This document shows, in pieces, positions 37,116 through 50,062 of a stretch of DNA of 64,000 bases; the stretch's first letter is position 1; every line of letters begins with the position of its first letter. The notes under the pieces were generated by a model. That model was not told the origin of the DNA and searched no databases. It was given only the letters and a program-made list of their open reading frames with translations. The position numbers were made by a program, and so were the translations under genes. The stretch covers positions 8,994,501 through 9,058,500 of the forward strand of contig NC_088309.1 in assembly GCF_910592395.1 (NCBI RefSeq), written 5' to 3'. This DNA comes from Lineus longissimus. Its lineage: Eukaryota; Nemertea; Pilidiophora; Heteronemertea; Lineidae.

Positions 37116-37854
37116 GTGAGTGAACATGCTTATCTGGGGCGTTCTCCATGAGTATGAATACTGACACTGTGTCACAAGGTGACAATCAGGATGAAGTTCG
37201 ACCAAACTTATGCCCAAAATGAGAAAAACGAAAATTGTCAGTCCGAACATGTCCAGAAGTCTATGAAACTTTCAATTGTCCACTGAGCAATTCATTACCC
37301 ACAAACAGTCAGATAGAAATTCAATTTATGTTGGTCAGAAGAAGGAATGTTGAAGAAATGACAGAAGGACACAAAAAAATGTCTTCCTTTCTCCATAAAA
37401 CTTGCCACATATCCAGGCAACATTGTTTTTGATACTGCTTGTGATGAAATCAACAGCTAAAACATAAGCCAGAGCTGCGATAAGACGCTCATTCTTTCAC
37501 CAGCACAAGAAGATTACATCATTTTTCACCAGTTACCGCATAGTGGCACAAAGAACAATTCTGACGTACAAAGATAGATGAAGCCATGCTGAAGTCATCA
37601 GAAGAGAAGGTGGTCAAGAACAAAAGACAAAGTAAAGAAGAATGTTTTTGTCAAGCTTCTCACTGAGATTAAATGGTCCCATTGCTCGAATACCTAAGGT
37701 TTCTAATCAGGGGACTTTTTTCAGGTAAAACAGGTGCTAACTCACTTCAGACTTGAGGTTTCTTTAGATTACGGAAATGTGCGAAATTGGCGGGTTAAAG
37801 CGATTGGATTACAGTAAGAAAATGGCAAGACAATTTCCATTGGGATCAGCTTAC

Positions 37855-37875
37855 ATATTGATATTGCTTTGTACG
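37855..37875 (-). CDS. Candidate 21-nt microexon (RTKQYQY)
   Basis: Minus-strand acceptor CTATTAGTTTATTAAATTCAG, seven codons RTKQYQY in phase 0 at both ends, then donor ATAT|GTAAGCTG. It agrees in strand and phase with the better-supported minus-strand exons and lies between the two large ones. At 21 nt, chance is a serious alternative. Confidence 0.2.
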
Positions 37876-38642
37876 CTGAATTTAATAAACTAATAGGTTG
37901 TATTGGTAATTGAGACAAAGAACAACAACATGATTAATGGAAATGAGAAGCCATGAAACTTTGATGGCCTTAACTCTGTAGTTCCGATAACATCTCTGTA
38001 GAAAGGAGGTTCTTGAAGACAAAAATTTCATGTCTTGTTTACGCAGCCAGTAGTGCTTTGAAACTCTTGTGTAGTTTGACTGATTTCAAAGACAATCTTG
38101 TAGAGAAGATGCCTTCAGCTTGTATTCAGATTATACTTCTGTGTTTAGATTTTCAAAACCATCATATCCTCAAATAGCTGTTTGCTGCAGGTCTTGGTGG
38201 ATCCCCACAGCTTGGATATTCAGATATCCAACTTGCATGAGGGATCATAGACTGGACTGCATGGTTGTAGCCTGTAGCCATCACACTAGGAAAACATGGC
38301 CAGAAAGCATGAGATCTCCCTCACACCCCCCCCCTCCCTCCCAAATGATGTTTTGTCAGTGTGCCCATTAAAAGTTCTTGCAGGAACCTGTCAAGGCAAT
38401 CAGTGGATAAACTGTCTCGCCACCAAATAGACTAATCACCAAATGATAGGCAATTCTCCACCTCCCTTAGCTGATTAGCACCATGTGTTAATCCATCACT
38501 AACAAGCTCTTTGCATTAGGGCCAATTAGACCGAGCTGGGAATGGGAGGAATGGTGGTCAAATGGACAAGATGGGAGAACAATGGAGCATTGGTAACCAA
38601 CGGCTAATAGGACCAAATAGACATGACGGAATTAACGGACAT

Positions 38643-38695
38643 ATTAACAGGGGGCTATCTCAGTCTTGATACATTAACAGGGGACCATCTCAGAA
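38643..38695 (+). repeat. Short tandem duplication, about 32-bp unit
   Basis: ATTAACAGGGGGCTATCTCAG is followed within one unit by ATTAACAGGGGACCATCTCAG. Confidence 0.6.
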
Positions 38696-41600
38696 TATTA
38701 ACATTGTTATGGGGAATGACAAATACTCCAATTGTACCGGCAGCATCTCAGATATGAGGGAAAATTGCCTTTTTCAGGATGGTCGTAAATAGCCAAATTC
38801 AAGATACAGTGAAGTGCATTCAGGATTTGGCTGTTGCTTATCAGAGTCATGGCCTTTTTAAATGGACAGTGCTCAGAACAGATATGGCATTAGAGGAGCA
38901 CAAAAAGATGCAAACAAAATCAGTAGGCCAGAGACCATTACCAAAATGTTTGATGAAGCATTTGTAAAAACCTACACCACAACATACACTTTTGCTCTTC
39001 CAAGAGCTAAATAAGACTGCCAATTAGACTTATCTTTTGACCCTGTTCTTGCTGAAACCACGGAACTAGACCACAAAATCAAGAGTCTGGTCAGACTGAA
39101 TTGTGAAGAAATCTTTTTAACAAATGCACAACGAATGCAGAAAAATCCTAAACCATTAAAAAGAAGACCAAACAGGAATTGCAAAATCCAATATTGTTCA
39201 CAAAGGGCTTTATTCTTTTACCCGTTTTTATAAAAGCCAAATTCCGTTTGATAAACCGCCCTAGTTTTTTCATCGTTTTTTATGTAGACCTAACCAGATC
39301 AGTGAAAAGGAAATTCGCAACATCAAAGTGAGGGGCTTCCCTAATTTGTCATGAGCCAAGATGGAATAGTGACGAAAGAACAAAATGATTGGATTCTTTC
39401 AACTCGACAATAGAAAGCATCTCTGGTTGTCTTTCACTTCTTGGCAACATTGGCTTTCTTTTCCCAGGTAAAATACTCTCTCAGCAATATATAGCAAAAT
39501 TTAGCGAGGATACTGTATTTTGAAAGAAACAAAATAAACGATTATTCTATTTGCTTCAAACTTGCCAAACAATTCTTGAACATATAGCTCCAGCGATGAC
39601 CTATAAGATAATGGCTTCCGCCAAGGGCATTGTTGGCGTGATGATAAACGATATTGTTGGCAAACAGATTTTTAGCAAACATACAAAAAGCGACTGCACA
39701 TTAACTAATACAAAGAATAAGTTGTGTTTGTTGAAAGGGGTACAAAAACGAGAGCAGACCAATCCATTATGGGTGACAAAAAGCTAACAGCCAAGCGCAG
39801 AAAAAAGCAGCAGAAAACATCACAGAAGATAATGCTAACTCTCTCCTGAATGCGTTTTTGTCTGGTAAAAACGGTTCCTTCGGGAAGATGGGACTAAAAA
39901 GCGCACCCATGTTGCCCGGAGCAAATGGGTCAGATCAGCAAGAACTTGCTTTTTTTACCATTCATCCTCGGAGTCGCCACAAGACAATGGTGATATTTCA
40001 GTGAAATATGCAAAGGTAGTCTCTAATCAGAAGTAGAACATGGTATTTCCATATAGTTCTTTTTATGATGAAAACGAAGTAGGAAAAATCATTAAAGGAT
40101 AAACACAGCTATTTAATGCCACCAATGAATCAATGTAAAACAACTTACGGTTTTGCATAGCTAAGAGCTTTCTGGATCTGATATACAATTTTGCCAGGAG
40201 GGACACATTCAAATATGATACATCAGACCAACACAAAAGGAACTGTCACAATATACCAGCGACAAAAATTAATCCTCTTAATTCATCAAATGGCATGCCG
40301 TCTTATCGCCGATATGAATTGGGGAATTATCGCCAACAGCAACAAATAAATAAATGAATTTACGAACCCAAAGGTATCGCAGGAAATATCGGTAGCACCC
40401 AGAATGTGATCGGTGAACATCTTTGATCTTAGGAGAATAGGTGTATTAAAAATATTAAATGATACATGGCCACAATTCAATAAGAACATCTATCTAATTG
40501 AATCACATTCAGCGTGATGGGTGTTACTGTGAATCAAAAGTATAGAACACGTTTTAGCGATATTTGAGAGGATTAAATGAGAAGGCCGGGAATTGCAAAT
40601 CCCGGAAAAAACCAGGAAAAACTTTGATGATAACAAGTCTATTTGATGGAATCCCCAAATCTTTAGTGGAAAATTAGGTAGAGGCGAACCATTCAAAAAT
40701 ATGCATCTATTCATAAGGAGGAAACTGCCCCTTGTACATTCAGAAGCAAAGTGTACAAGTGCTGCCACCAACCCGTATTCACTGAAACTAATCTTTGAAA
40801 ACACATTGGGTGCCACCTAGAGTCTTTTGCAAGAACTGAAACAAGTGTAACAACAGTAACAACTTGGAGGGACAGAGTGAGGGTCACAGCATAGACTGGT
40901 GCCATCTATCACAACAAGAGGTAACATGTCTCTTTGAAACACCTGGTTCAAAAGAACGAAATAACTTCTTCTTTTTTTTTAGCTTCATATTAAATGGCAT
41001 ATTGGCAAGCATTGTTCTACCAAATCTATACCTGGCTACATAGTCTGTTAAGTCTTATTTTGTTCAAAAAGATTCATTTTCATTTTGTAATAAACTCATT
41101 GTTTTGCAGTTTTCATAGGGCACAAACTCTACAATGCCACCTGGCAACAGTGTCTGACATCAGGTCGAAGAGAACCATAGAGGGGGAAGGTCAAGTCTGT
41201 AGTATGCCCATTTCCAGGTTAAAAGAAGTCTGCATATGCACCCTCTTTCTATATTTGTGAAATGATTTCAAAATTGTGCTAAAAGGATGTTCACAACTTG
41301 AAGGGAAGAGTTTAATACATTAGCTATCAATTCTCACCCTGGATCACAAGACCCAATTTATTAGATAGATAGTGATTGTGACATGTTCAAAATTACCCCA
41401 ATATGATGGCATATTTGAGTAATAGCCACTTTTCAACAGCCTTGCTGTCAATTCTTCCAAACATACAATAAGATAAGGAAAATCTACTCAAGAAGCTGCC
41501 TGCTCCTTTAATATCACTGATAGTTTGTATGTAGCTCCTTGTGCAGATTACTGCAGATTGTAGTTGGCATCAATGATGGCCTAGTGAGCCAGACTTTGGT

Positions 41601-43670
41601 ACCTACACCAGATACAATGTATCTAATCACCAAGGCATCAGAACTGGATATGCAGCCTATCATTATATGCCCTAGTGATCAATAGATCAATTAAACAGCA
41701 CAGATTCAGGAATGATTTGAACAAATCAGTTTTTAAGTACTCTTGATGGCCAAATTTCATTGTTGTGAACTGAAAACAAGTATCGCCCTCACCTCTTTCC
41801 CAAATGGTGCCAACAATATGAGAAAAAAATTAACCGATTTGTTTAAATTGTAAACTTTCTGCAAAACACATGTCTTATGAATAATTAGATAATAAGTTTT
41901 GCACTCTTCAATCTTAATACTTCAGCCCATACCAAAACATAAATAAATGGGATTGCAGTATTTTTACAAATTATACCCATTCTGTTCGGCCATTCACAAA
42001 ATGTCACCTGTTGAGTGGTTAAGCGATTGTTGATTTAATTATGCAAGTACTTGCTTAAAGGGTCATTAACTCACAACATCCTTCCTCTTTTTATGTCCAT
42101 AATTCTTAACCAATTTTACTTTAAAATCACTTATTATTAATGAAAAAGTAAAAGTTCGATTGAAAGTAGAGGCTAATTTTTATTTTCAGAAAAAAAAGCC
42201 AGGTCGTAAAGACTCCATCAATGGCGCAATCATGCCTTGTTCATATCAATAAAGTACTCTCCACATTACACTAATAAAGAATCAGTAACTTATCGCCCAA
42301 ATATCTGGGCTGCCACCCCGCTTTCCCCGCTTTCCCTGCACCCGCTGCCCGCCTTTCAGACTTGATTGTAAACATTTTAGACACCGACCCAATACAACTC
42401 TAATCAGATCAAATTTGTTCTGGTCTGGCGACATCGATTACCGCTTAAAGGGCTCGACCGACTATTAACAGCAGACGCCGCAGAAATCACTCTAACTCCA
42501 CGACTAAACACCAGATGTCACTACTGCATAAAAGTAGTTCTTTGAATGGATTTCAATTCAATAGACTGAACCTTAATGTTACTATTTTCTTGCTTATTCA
42601 GTAACTGTATATAAACTTTTCAGGTTTTTTTCTTCGATCAGAGGTAAGTAAATGAAACAAATCATCTTTATCATTGCTGTATTGAAAAAGAAGATATTCC
42701 GTAATGATTAATAATAACTTCCATGTTGGATCTGTCCCGTATTGGTGTTTTGAGGCAGATATTACAACCACAATGCAGGGAAGTTAACTTTAACATTCCC
42801 CAAATCCACTCCACGTGATTAAGCCACCAGGAAGATTGAGCACCACCAACATCACTCAAGTGAATAAGTGCCAGTGGTAGAGCTGAAGCGATGTATAAGC
42901 CACATGATGAGCATCACTAACCAGTTGTGATTGCTCTCGTTTTCGATAAACACCTCCTAGATCCAATCATGAAATCAGGCGACACCAAAGACATTCTGAG
43001 CAAGAATACAACTAGCAGGGTGCACTGTAAAGAATTTGTGGTAATCAACGAGAAAAGGATCCACCAACTATTTCATGTTGCCAAAGTGAGCTGTAAATTT
43101 TTCCATGCATTTTATCTTTGCAGACCTAACTAACTTGTCCAGCCAGGCAGCGGGTAAAACCGAATCCCTGTTTTAAATCTCATTTAAGTATGAGGCAATC
43201 AATGTTAAGGGCCTTGCCCAAAGCACAAGCGAGCATGTGTCAGTGAAGGGTAAGTGAAACTGCATTGTTCTGATTATATATCAGTCAACTTCACCACAAG
43301 TCCACACTGCTTGTCTATACTTTCAGAAATAAGTTTATAAATCCGTTTTTTAAGGAGATTTCAGAGAGGTATTAATTGTTACACAAGAATCAAAAGAAAT
43401 CTTATCAAAGTAATTAAAATCTAATATCAGGTGGACAATTAGAGCGATGCTAACGCTGGAGTGACATGTCAACATAACATCTTATGCTGGCTATGAATCC
43501 ATTGATGTGTGCCCCAGGGGAGGAGGAGACAAACCCCACGCTGACAGCCTGACAATAGATACCTATCCCTGTTAGGTTGGTCTGATAAAGCGTGATGCAT
43601 CAAGAGGACCACTGCGTGAGAAAGCTGGGGTGACAATAGCAACCATTAAGCCATTCCAGTTTTGTAAGTT
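38696..43670. other. Presumed long intron, no confirmed gene
   Basis: AT-rich with short frames. A minus-strand frame at about 40145-40220 reads ECVPPGKIVYQIQKALSYAK and ends in TAA. It looks protein-like but is only 25 codons and has no trusted acceptor. Confidence 0.4.
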
Positions 43671-43765
43671 AAATACTGTAAACCCCTTTATTTTTACAGG
43701 CCTTATATCTCTGCGATCTTTCCGCAAGAGGGGGTTATCACGAATTTAGAGGAACAAAGATGTTC
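43671..43765. mobile_element. Possible MITE terminal fragment (TACTGTAAACCCC...)
   Basis: TACTGTAAACCCCTTTATTTTT, then ATCTCTGCGATCTTTCCG and ATCACGAATTTAGAGGAACAAA. This is the style of common invertebrate MITE ends in which an ACTGTAAA terminus is followed by CGCGA/CACGAATTTA blocks. No opposite terminus was found, so this is a family resemblance from memory, not a defined element. Confidence 0.3.
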
Positions 43766-45269
43766 AAGTTTAAGGTTTTATAAAACCGTAGCAAAAATAT
43801 CAAACATCACTTTCAAATTATGCCGGAAAAGTAAAGAGGGCATCACAGAGATAGTTGGCTGTCAGGGCTGTCATATACTAGGTTGGCCCATGAGACAAGA
43901 CGGTTGCAATATTTCAGACACTGATCAAAATCACCACGAGTTACAACAACAGATAGGGAACTGCCAAACAAGCTAGAAACACAAGGCAACACTGGATATC
44001 TAATGAGGAAAATGATAATTGATGAACAAACCTTAATCCTACAGAATCATAGTGTTGGTGAAAAATTACTCAATGCCAAAATATTACCTCCAAGTATTTT
44101 TGGACCAAAGCTCACCGAGACGGAAAAAAACACCATATCAGGCCAGCGCTTCACATCCACTGAATGATGCAGACCCCTCAGGGACTTTTATACCGCATTT
44201 CCTCAACTTGAACACCGAATCTGGACAAATAATGACTGAAAACCCCTTAGTTCAAATCCAGGAACTAGAAATTATCGTATTGAGTGCTGTGTCCATATGA
44301 ATACCAGCCAGAAGCCTACAAATGCTCAACGTATTCACAGAGCGGCCATGAATGCGCGAAGCAACCTCAGAAAACTGCCGATAAGTCACAACACGACGTA
44401 ATTGATACTGAAGGAGACTCTCAATAACTTGCAGCTGAAGTGGAGTAATTTCCTGCAGATTGCATTTCGAAGCTTGCAGTAGGAGGTCGTTAATAGGGAA
44501 GAGTCTTCAGCAAATACGGCCAAGAAGCCGCCCAACAATGGACGCTATCTGGCCAAGATGGTGCGACAAGTGCCATCCCTTCCTGCGATAATCGGATCCA
44601 TAGCCACCATGATTATATTAACTCACATTTCACCATTGGTAGTGACCAGTTAATAAGAAGGGTAGTCGAAAGTAGACCTTCTTGGAACTTGCGCTGTCAT
44701 TCAGACTTGCTGGAGACCCAACAAATCCCATCACAGTCAAGATGTACATTTTTATCCATCAGAAAACTAACTATTCAGGCATTTACAAGAGCATGTCGAG
44801 TAGGCCATCGACAGATTAAAAATCGCCACTTGTTCTTAAAGCTCAATTTGATGACTAATCACCTTGGATACCCAGAGAGAACGCCAAGGATGTCAAGGAT
44901 GCCAGAGAGATGAGTTGATATCACAGATCCAGAGACACCTAGGAGACGACAGCAGAACTAAACAATTCACCTGCAGCTGTCTGATCGTCGGATTACGAGT
45001 GGTCGGAATATGAGTGGTCGGCATTTGGTGTAACTGAATTTTTAGGATATCAAGGGTGAAGGTAAATATATTAACGCAATATGTGGTATGTTGGCGCAAT
45101 CAATATAAAGTGTGTGATATAGGAAATATCACACTATGTCCAGCACATGTAATGTGCCTATCAGGTTGAGACTAGTATTTTAGTCATTAGTCATGATATA
45201 CATGCAACTGTTATGATTTGTAACCTGAGGCTAAAATAAGCAAAACTTACAAAATCAATAGTTGACACC

Positions 45270-45412
45270 CAAGGGGCTGGGAATTGCTGTCCTTTACAGA
45301 GAATTGTCTTGATTATGGAGGTCAAATTGAATGAGAGTGACTAATTTTGGGCTGAAATAGGTGTCCTCAAAGGGGAGGCTTTCCTGCTTAGAGAGGTTCC
45401 ATTGTATTGTCC
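45270..45412. mobile_element. pogo/Tigger-like MITE fragment
   Basis: The right end, in reverse complement, reads ACAATGGAACCTCTCTAAG followed by CCTCCCCTTTGAGGACACC. This is the style of Tc1-pogo terminal repeats (CAGTGGAACCTCTnTnAnnGGACACC) known in many animals. The matching left end is decayed (CTGTCCTTTACAGAGAATTG is a possible remnant). No transposase. Confidence 0.45.
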
Positions 45413-45848
45413 ATTACTGTCCATCTCAGGTCGGTGTAAATAATAATACTGATCAATTCCATGCGTTCTCGTTCTCGGTCAATGCTTAACCTGGGTCTAT
45501 CTCATTGAGGCTGCTGTAATATGATACCAATTTGGCTGTATTTGTATTAACAATAGCAATGATAAATGACCCAAGGCACCACTGGTCATGAGTCCAAACT
45601 TTTACCCCACCTCCTCTACCTTATGGGGTCAGGAAGCTGTTTTCGGATGAAAAGTCCATTCACTTCTTTCTAAATTATGTTCGCTCTTCTGATATATTGT
45701 GGTTTAAAAGTATCTCGGCAACAAATCACTAAGAACTGCCATATCAAAACAGCGTTAACGACCAGTCAATGAGCTCCACCTTAAGCAGGTAATCAGTCAC
45801 TGACCCTGGGCTAACCTTCTCCTAAGATCAATCAATAAGCCAAGACCG

Positions 45849-46100
45849 AAACTGCCTCCTTGACTGAATACAAATTGAGACAAATTGGAGAACATAGCTT
45901 CAAGAGCTGCTTGTGAAACCTACATCAGCATATAAAGGACCTGCCAAAACATTCACACAGAAAATACCTGCACATGGGAGCTTGCTGGGCCCAGTCAACA
46001 ACCCAACCTTCCAAGTCTTACTGGCAAGAAATTGCCTCCCACACAGAATACAAATTAAGACATATCAGATATTGGAATACATAGCTTCAAGAGTGAATGC
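45849..46100. repeat. Diverged tandem duplication, offset about 180 bp
   Basis: CTGCCTCCTTGACTGAATAC ... ACATAGCTTCAAGAG (45851-45911) recurs as TTGCCTCCCACACAGAATAC ... ACATAGCTTCAAGAG (46032-46095). Order and spacing are kept with point changes and a short insertion. Confidence 0.6.
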
Positions 46101-46306
46101 TAGATTGGCAAAACATCACAAGAGATCAAAACATTCATGCTCTACTGTATACCTTGTAATAAATCACCTGTGGCAGGCAACCAAGACTCCTGACCACAGA
46201 CACATGAACATATTCTGACGACATTCATCTCGGATGAGTATGCTTTTTCCAATAAAAATATGCTTTTTTGTGATTTTTATTGTATCATATTTAGGTTCTT
46301 TGCAAA

Positions 46307-46401
46307 ATCCTCCCACAGCAGGCCTTGGTATCATTCCTAAAATGCATTATCAAAATGAGAGTTGATTTAAGAATCGATCCAAAGGCCTGCTATGGCAGGA
46401 T
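46307..46401. mobile_element. Foldback element, copy B (95 bp)
   Basis: The left arm starts ATCCTCCCACAGCAGGCCTT and the right arm ends AAAGGCCTGCTATGGCAGGAT, its near inverted copy. Pairing extends to the central ATTATCAAAATGAGAG region. Copy A at 12780 shares the arms and the downstream GGATGGCA, so this is a repeat family and not a chance palindrome. Confidence 0.75.
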
Positions 46402-47432
46402 GGCACAGGTGAAATGGCAAATGTTCCAATCCCAGCTGGTACTTTACCATTTCTGATGACAATCCTATCTCTATTAAACAAAGATAAACAGTAAGAGAGA
46501 TGCCTTAGCTGCAAATGTTTTGTTGCTCTTTCAAAGATGCCTGAAATAAAACTCCACACACCATTTGTTATTTACCAAAGGATAAAATGATAAAGAAGAC
46601 AAGAGCTGGTGATTCATTACACACTCTTCCCTTCCATCCACACAACCACCTTATCGACTCGCTTCTCCAAAGGATGCGGCTGATGTGAGTTTGATATGAT
46701 TTTATATTGCTGCTGGATGAGTGTGCTGCTTCATGAGAAGTTGCGAGATGGGATGTGAACAACGTCAGTCCTGAAGAAGCTATTGTGGTCAAATCCAGTG
46801 AATGGATTGAACTTTCTAATGCTTCTGTACCCAAGGACACTTAACTTTCATTTCTGCATCCTTGAGCAAGGTAATACAGCCATGTCAGGGCAGATGGTCA
46901 CCTCAGTGGTAGTAGAGGCGAGGGCAGGAGTTGGCTCTATATGTATAACAGGATTTGGGAATGGGGGGGTCCAGAAGTGAGAAATGTTAAGAAAAACCAT
47001 CGACCCCCAAAGTCGATGCTATCGTCTTCAGAAAAATTAAACGTCAATTGTACGCTGAAACATGTCTAATCAATAAAGTCCACATCAAAACATCATGACT
47101 AGACATCGACATGATTGTTTACATCAAATAAGGCGGCCGGCCTTCTTACAGGTCATGGCTGGTGAATAACTTAATCAACTTATCTGATTTAAAGGTGGTC
47201 TGCTAGAGGTATTGTTTATTGGCACCTTATCAATGATTTAGTAGACAGTGAACCAAGTGCAGAGCTGGGCGAATTGTTAGCCTGTAGGTGAACTCTTTAT
47301 TAGTAGAGTCACAGTGAACTTGTGGCAATAAAAGGTTATGATAAGTTCGGTTCCTTGTTTTGACCCAGGAATGCTTCATCCAAGTGCTTTGGTATATACC
47401 AGGGTCCTGCTTCATTCTTGAACCTGAGACCT

Positions 47433-47552
47433 TGGGTGATATGAATAAAGTCTAGCAATTGCTTTTACTTCAGTTTTGTACAGAAAGGCCCAGTGTAAAT
47501 GTACATGGAGTTTTAGATAAAAGCATTTGCTAGTCTTTATTCATATCACCCA
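47433..47552. mobile_element. 120-bp MITE with 35-bp inverted repeats
   Basis: The left arm (47433-47467) starts TGGGTGATATGAATAAAG and the right arm (47518-47552) ends CTTTATTCATATCACCCA. The 35-bp arms match at 33 positions, around a 50-bp spacer. No clear target duplication is seen. RNA from either strand would fold into a long hairpin. There is no coding potential. Confidence 0.8.
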
Positions 47553-49678
47553 TTGACTCAGCTCAAACTGCCAACAGCACAATCAAATCAATACAAGCAA
47601 TTTGTGATAATCTTCAAGCATCATCTGGGTCAACTCCAAGCTCAACATAATTAAATGCCATACAATTAATCCTGGCAGAAAATGACACAGCATCAAACAA
47701 GACAATAACAAAACAACCTGGAAAACTCAGAAAAATCGATAGATTGGCTAAGAATTTCAAACAAACCCTGTGGCTATTCTAACCTATCATCACAATTACT
47801 GTAAATCGTGGAATTCTACGCATAAACAGGTCTACACTTATATCCATAAATTTGTGACAAGTTCAATGGCATAATCAATATGTAATGATCATAATTCCAG
47901 TTGATTGATATGAAAGCTGATGCATGCATTGACTCGGATGTTGACGGTGCACGTTCGCAGGGGTGGCATCTCCTGTAGATTCTGACTGGCATTGCTAATG
48001 CTGAAGCATGGACACAGCATCATGAGCATCAGGTCATTTTAACCTGGCATCTATCTCCTCTACTCAGTCTCAGTGTTAAAATCATGCCATGGAAGGAGCA
48101 TGTGGATGGCCTATTTTATGAGAAGTTGAAGGAACAGATGACATCCAACGTATACCCAACCAGGTATTACATCTCATTTGAGTCCTCATTTTGCCTGGCA
48201 CAAATCATAACCTTGGGAGGCAAAAAGGGAGAGAATTCACAACAGAATAAGACTGTACACAGCATGAGTACACCCTCTGCAGGGCATCACTGCATGCGTG
48301 GATAGTCTCAATGCATGAACATCTTAGCGTGTTTGCCTCGCAAGGTTTTCAATGCATGAATGCCATAGCCGCGAGCCTCCGCTAAAGAATTAATAATCAG
48401 ATTTTACGTTGAAGGACTTGAGGTCTTTCACTTGTCAGCTGAGTCTCGCGGGTAATGCTCTAGACGCATCAACTTGGCAGTGAAGTGTTTGGGGGCATGC
48501 ATGATGTTTGCTGTCAATGGCCCCATCAATGGAAGAGAGAAATCATTCTTTTTTGCGATGGCGATGGCGGAGATGGTGAGCAGTAGTGTTGAGAGGGGTC
48601 AAATGCTCGAGTGGGGTTCTTGCTTTCAATCAACATGCAAATAGTTTTTCCTCCAGGTGTTAAAATAAACACTACAACGGATGTGAGTCAGTCATCATTT
48701 GTGCATATTACATTTTCTGATTGCTAAAAGTTCACAAATTTGTTCATTTTCAATTGGCTACATGTTGTGTTTGCTGCTGAAATGTAATGGTTAATACATT
48801 ATGGCTGAAAAGAAACAAATTATGGCTCTGAAACTTCCTGCGTTGAGAGAATGGTTAAATACACGAAGCACCAGAAAAAAGTAATCAATTTATAATGTAA
48901 AAGCAAGAAGGAATATCAGCTGACAGTTCAATATACTTAGTATTCCAAAGCTACTATATTATTCTAGATTCACCGACCTAATACCATTTCTGAATATGCA
49001 AGAGTCCTATGACAACAATATTGCAATGGTAAAGTACCAAGTGCGCATCTTCCCTTGCCCCATTGAGCCAGCCTCATCTGCTACTCCTGTCATGTCTCAA
49101 CCAGAGTGCAATGTTTCACCCTTACATAATAGATTAAATAAGAAATATACTTCTTCACAGGACATTAGCCATTGAGAGGCAGTGTATAGATCTGTCTACA
49201 TTGGGCAATATCAGAGTCAGGCAATATCGATGTCTGCAGTGATGATGCATTTTGTCTGGTTGGAGAAGTTTTGCTGTGAAGGATTGTAAGCGAAGCTGAT
49301 TGGGACAAGTATCGGTACAAGAAGATGTTTTTTAAGTATTTTAACTGTTCACTATTTTATATATCAAAGTATCTGGCTGAAGAAAAATTAACAATCAACA
49401 AAGCATTTAGCTTTTTGTCATACTTCTGCATCAGTGGAGGTCATGCAGAGTTGCTTATTTTTGTGTGGCTGGGACATTTATTTCTGGTGTCATACATGTA
49501 AGTTAGGTTAACATGTTTGGAAACAGGCTGTTATTAGCTGGGTTTTTCATTCTTGCAATCCTCACACTCTTGCATAACAAAAGTGAAAATAAACCAACTT
49601 CTTCCGCAGTTTTCATTTGCAACACTGAAATAAGAGACTTTCAACAAAGGCGCCAAACGTAAAAAGAGTATCGCCTAC
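47553..49678. other. Presumed intron start downstream of the Thr-rich exon
   Basis: No gene or repeat noted. It begins, on the minus strand, with the donor GTAGGCGA of the Thr-rich exon. Confidence 0.45.
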
Positions 49679-50062
49679 CTTCTTAACCTTCTTTTTCGGA
49701 GAAACCATAAAAGGTGGCGACGTAGGCATGCTTGTCGTCGTGGTCGTCAAGGAAGTTGTAACCATAGTAACAGTTGCCACCGGTGACACAGCAACTACAG
49801 TGGTTATTGCCATAGTAGTATTTGTAGTTGCTGTTGCCATGGTTGTGGTTTTTGCTGTGACCATGATAGGGCCTGGGAGACTTTGGACTTCAGTTTCAAC
49901 TTTTGGCGGCGAGGGTGGCGGCTCTGGGCTGAGAACATCAGGCATTTGCATATTTTCATTTGGAGTCACTGGTCTGGTGTCTCTAGCCGTAGTCGTGGTT
50001 GTAGTTGTCATGGTTGGAGGAGACGTAATACTTTTCCGGTTTATGGAGTTTTTCACACATGT
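49679..50062 (-). CDS. Internal exon, Thr/Pro-rich with basic C-terminal end (gene unknown)
   Basis: Read on the minus strand, the acceptor is pyrimidine-rich (TTTCTTTATATTTCCAG) and the donor is AAG|GTAGGCGA, enclosing exactly 128 codons in phase 0 at both ends. The peptide starts TCVKNSINRKS. It then has a seven-Thr run, an acidic/Pro section (VLSPEPPPSPPKVETEV) at about residues 43-59, and a long Thr/Val/Ala stretch at about 67-113. It ends SPKKKVKK, which fits the K-K/R-X-K/R pattern of a monopartite nuclear localisation signal. No globular domain is visible, so this looks like a disordered linker. The Thr-rich part rests on triplet-like DNA (ACT/ACA/GTA), so part of it may have grown by slippage. 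The next likely exon on this strand is about 23 kb away. I do not recognise the gene; nuclear location is an inference only. Confidence 0.55.

Noticed and set aside
40145-40220. Minus-strand frame containing PPGKIVYQI, faintly like the PPGRI motif of class 3 lipases
   Set aside because: Only about 25 codons, resemblance rests on a few residues, no upstream acceptor.
46140-46170. 15-nt minus-strand microexon VIYYK between GCCACAG and GTATAC
   Set aside because: Weak donor and very small; consistent with chance.
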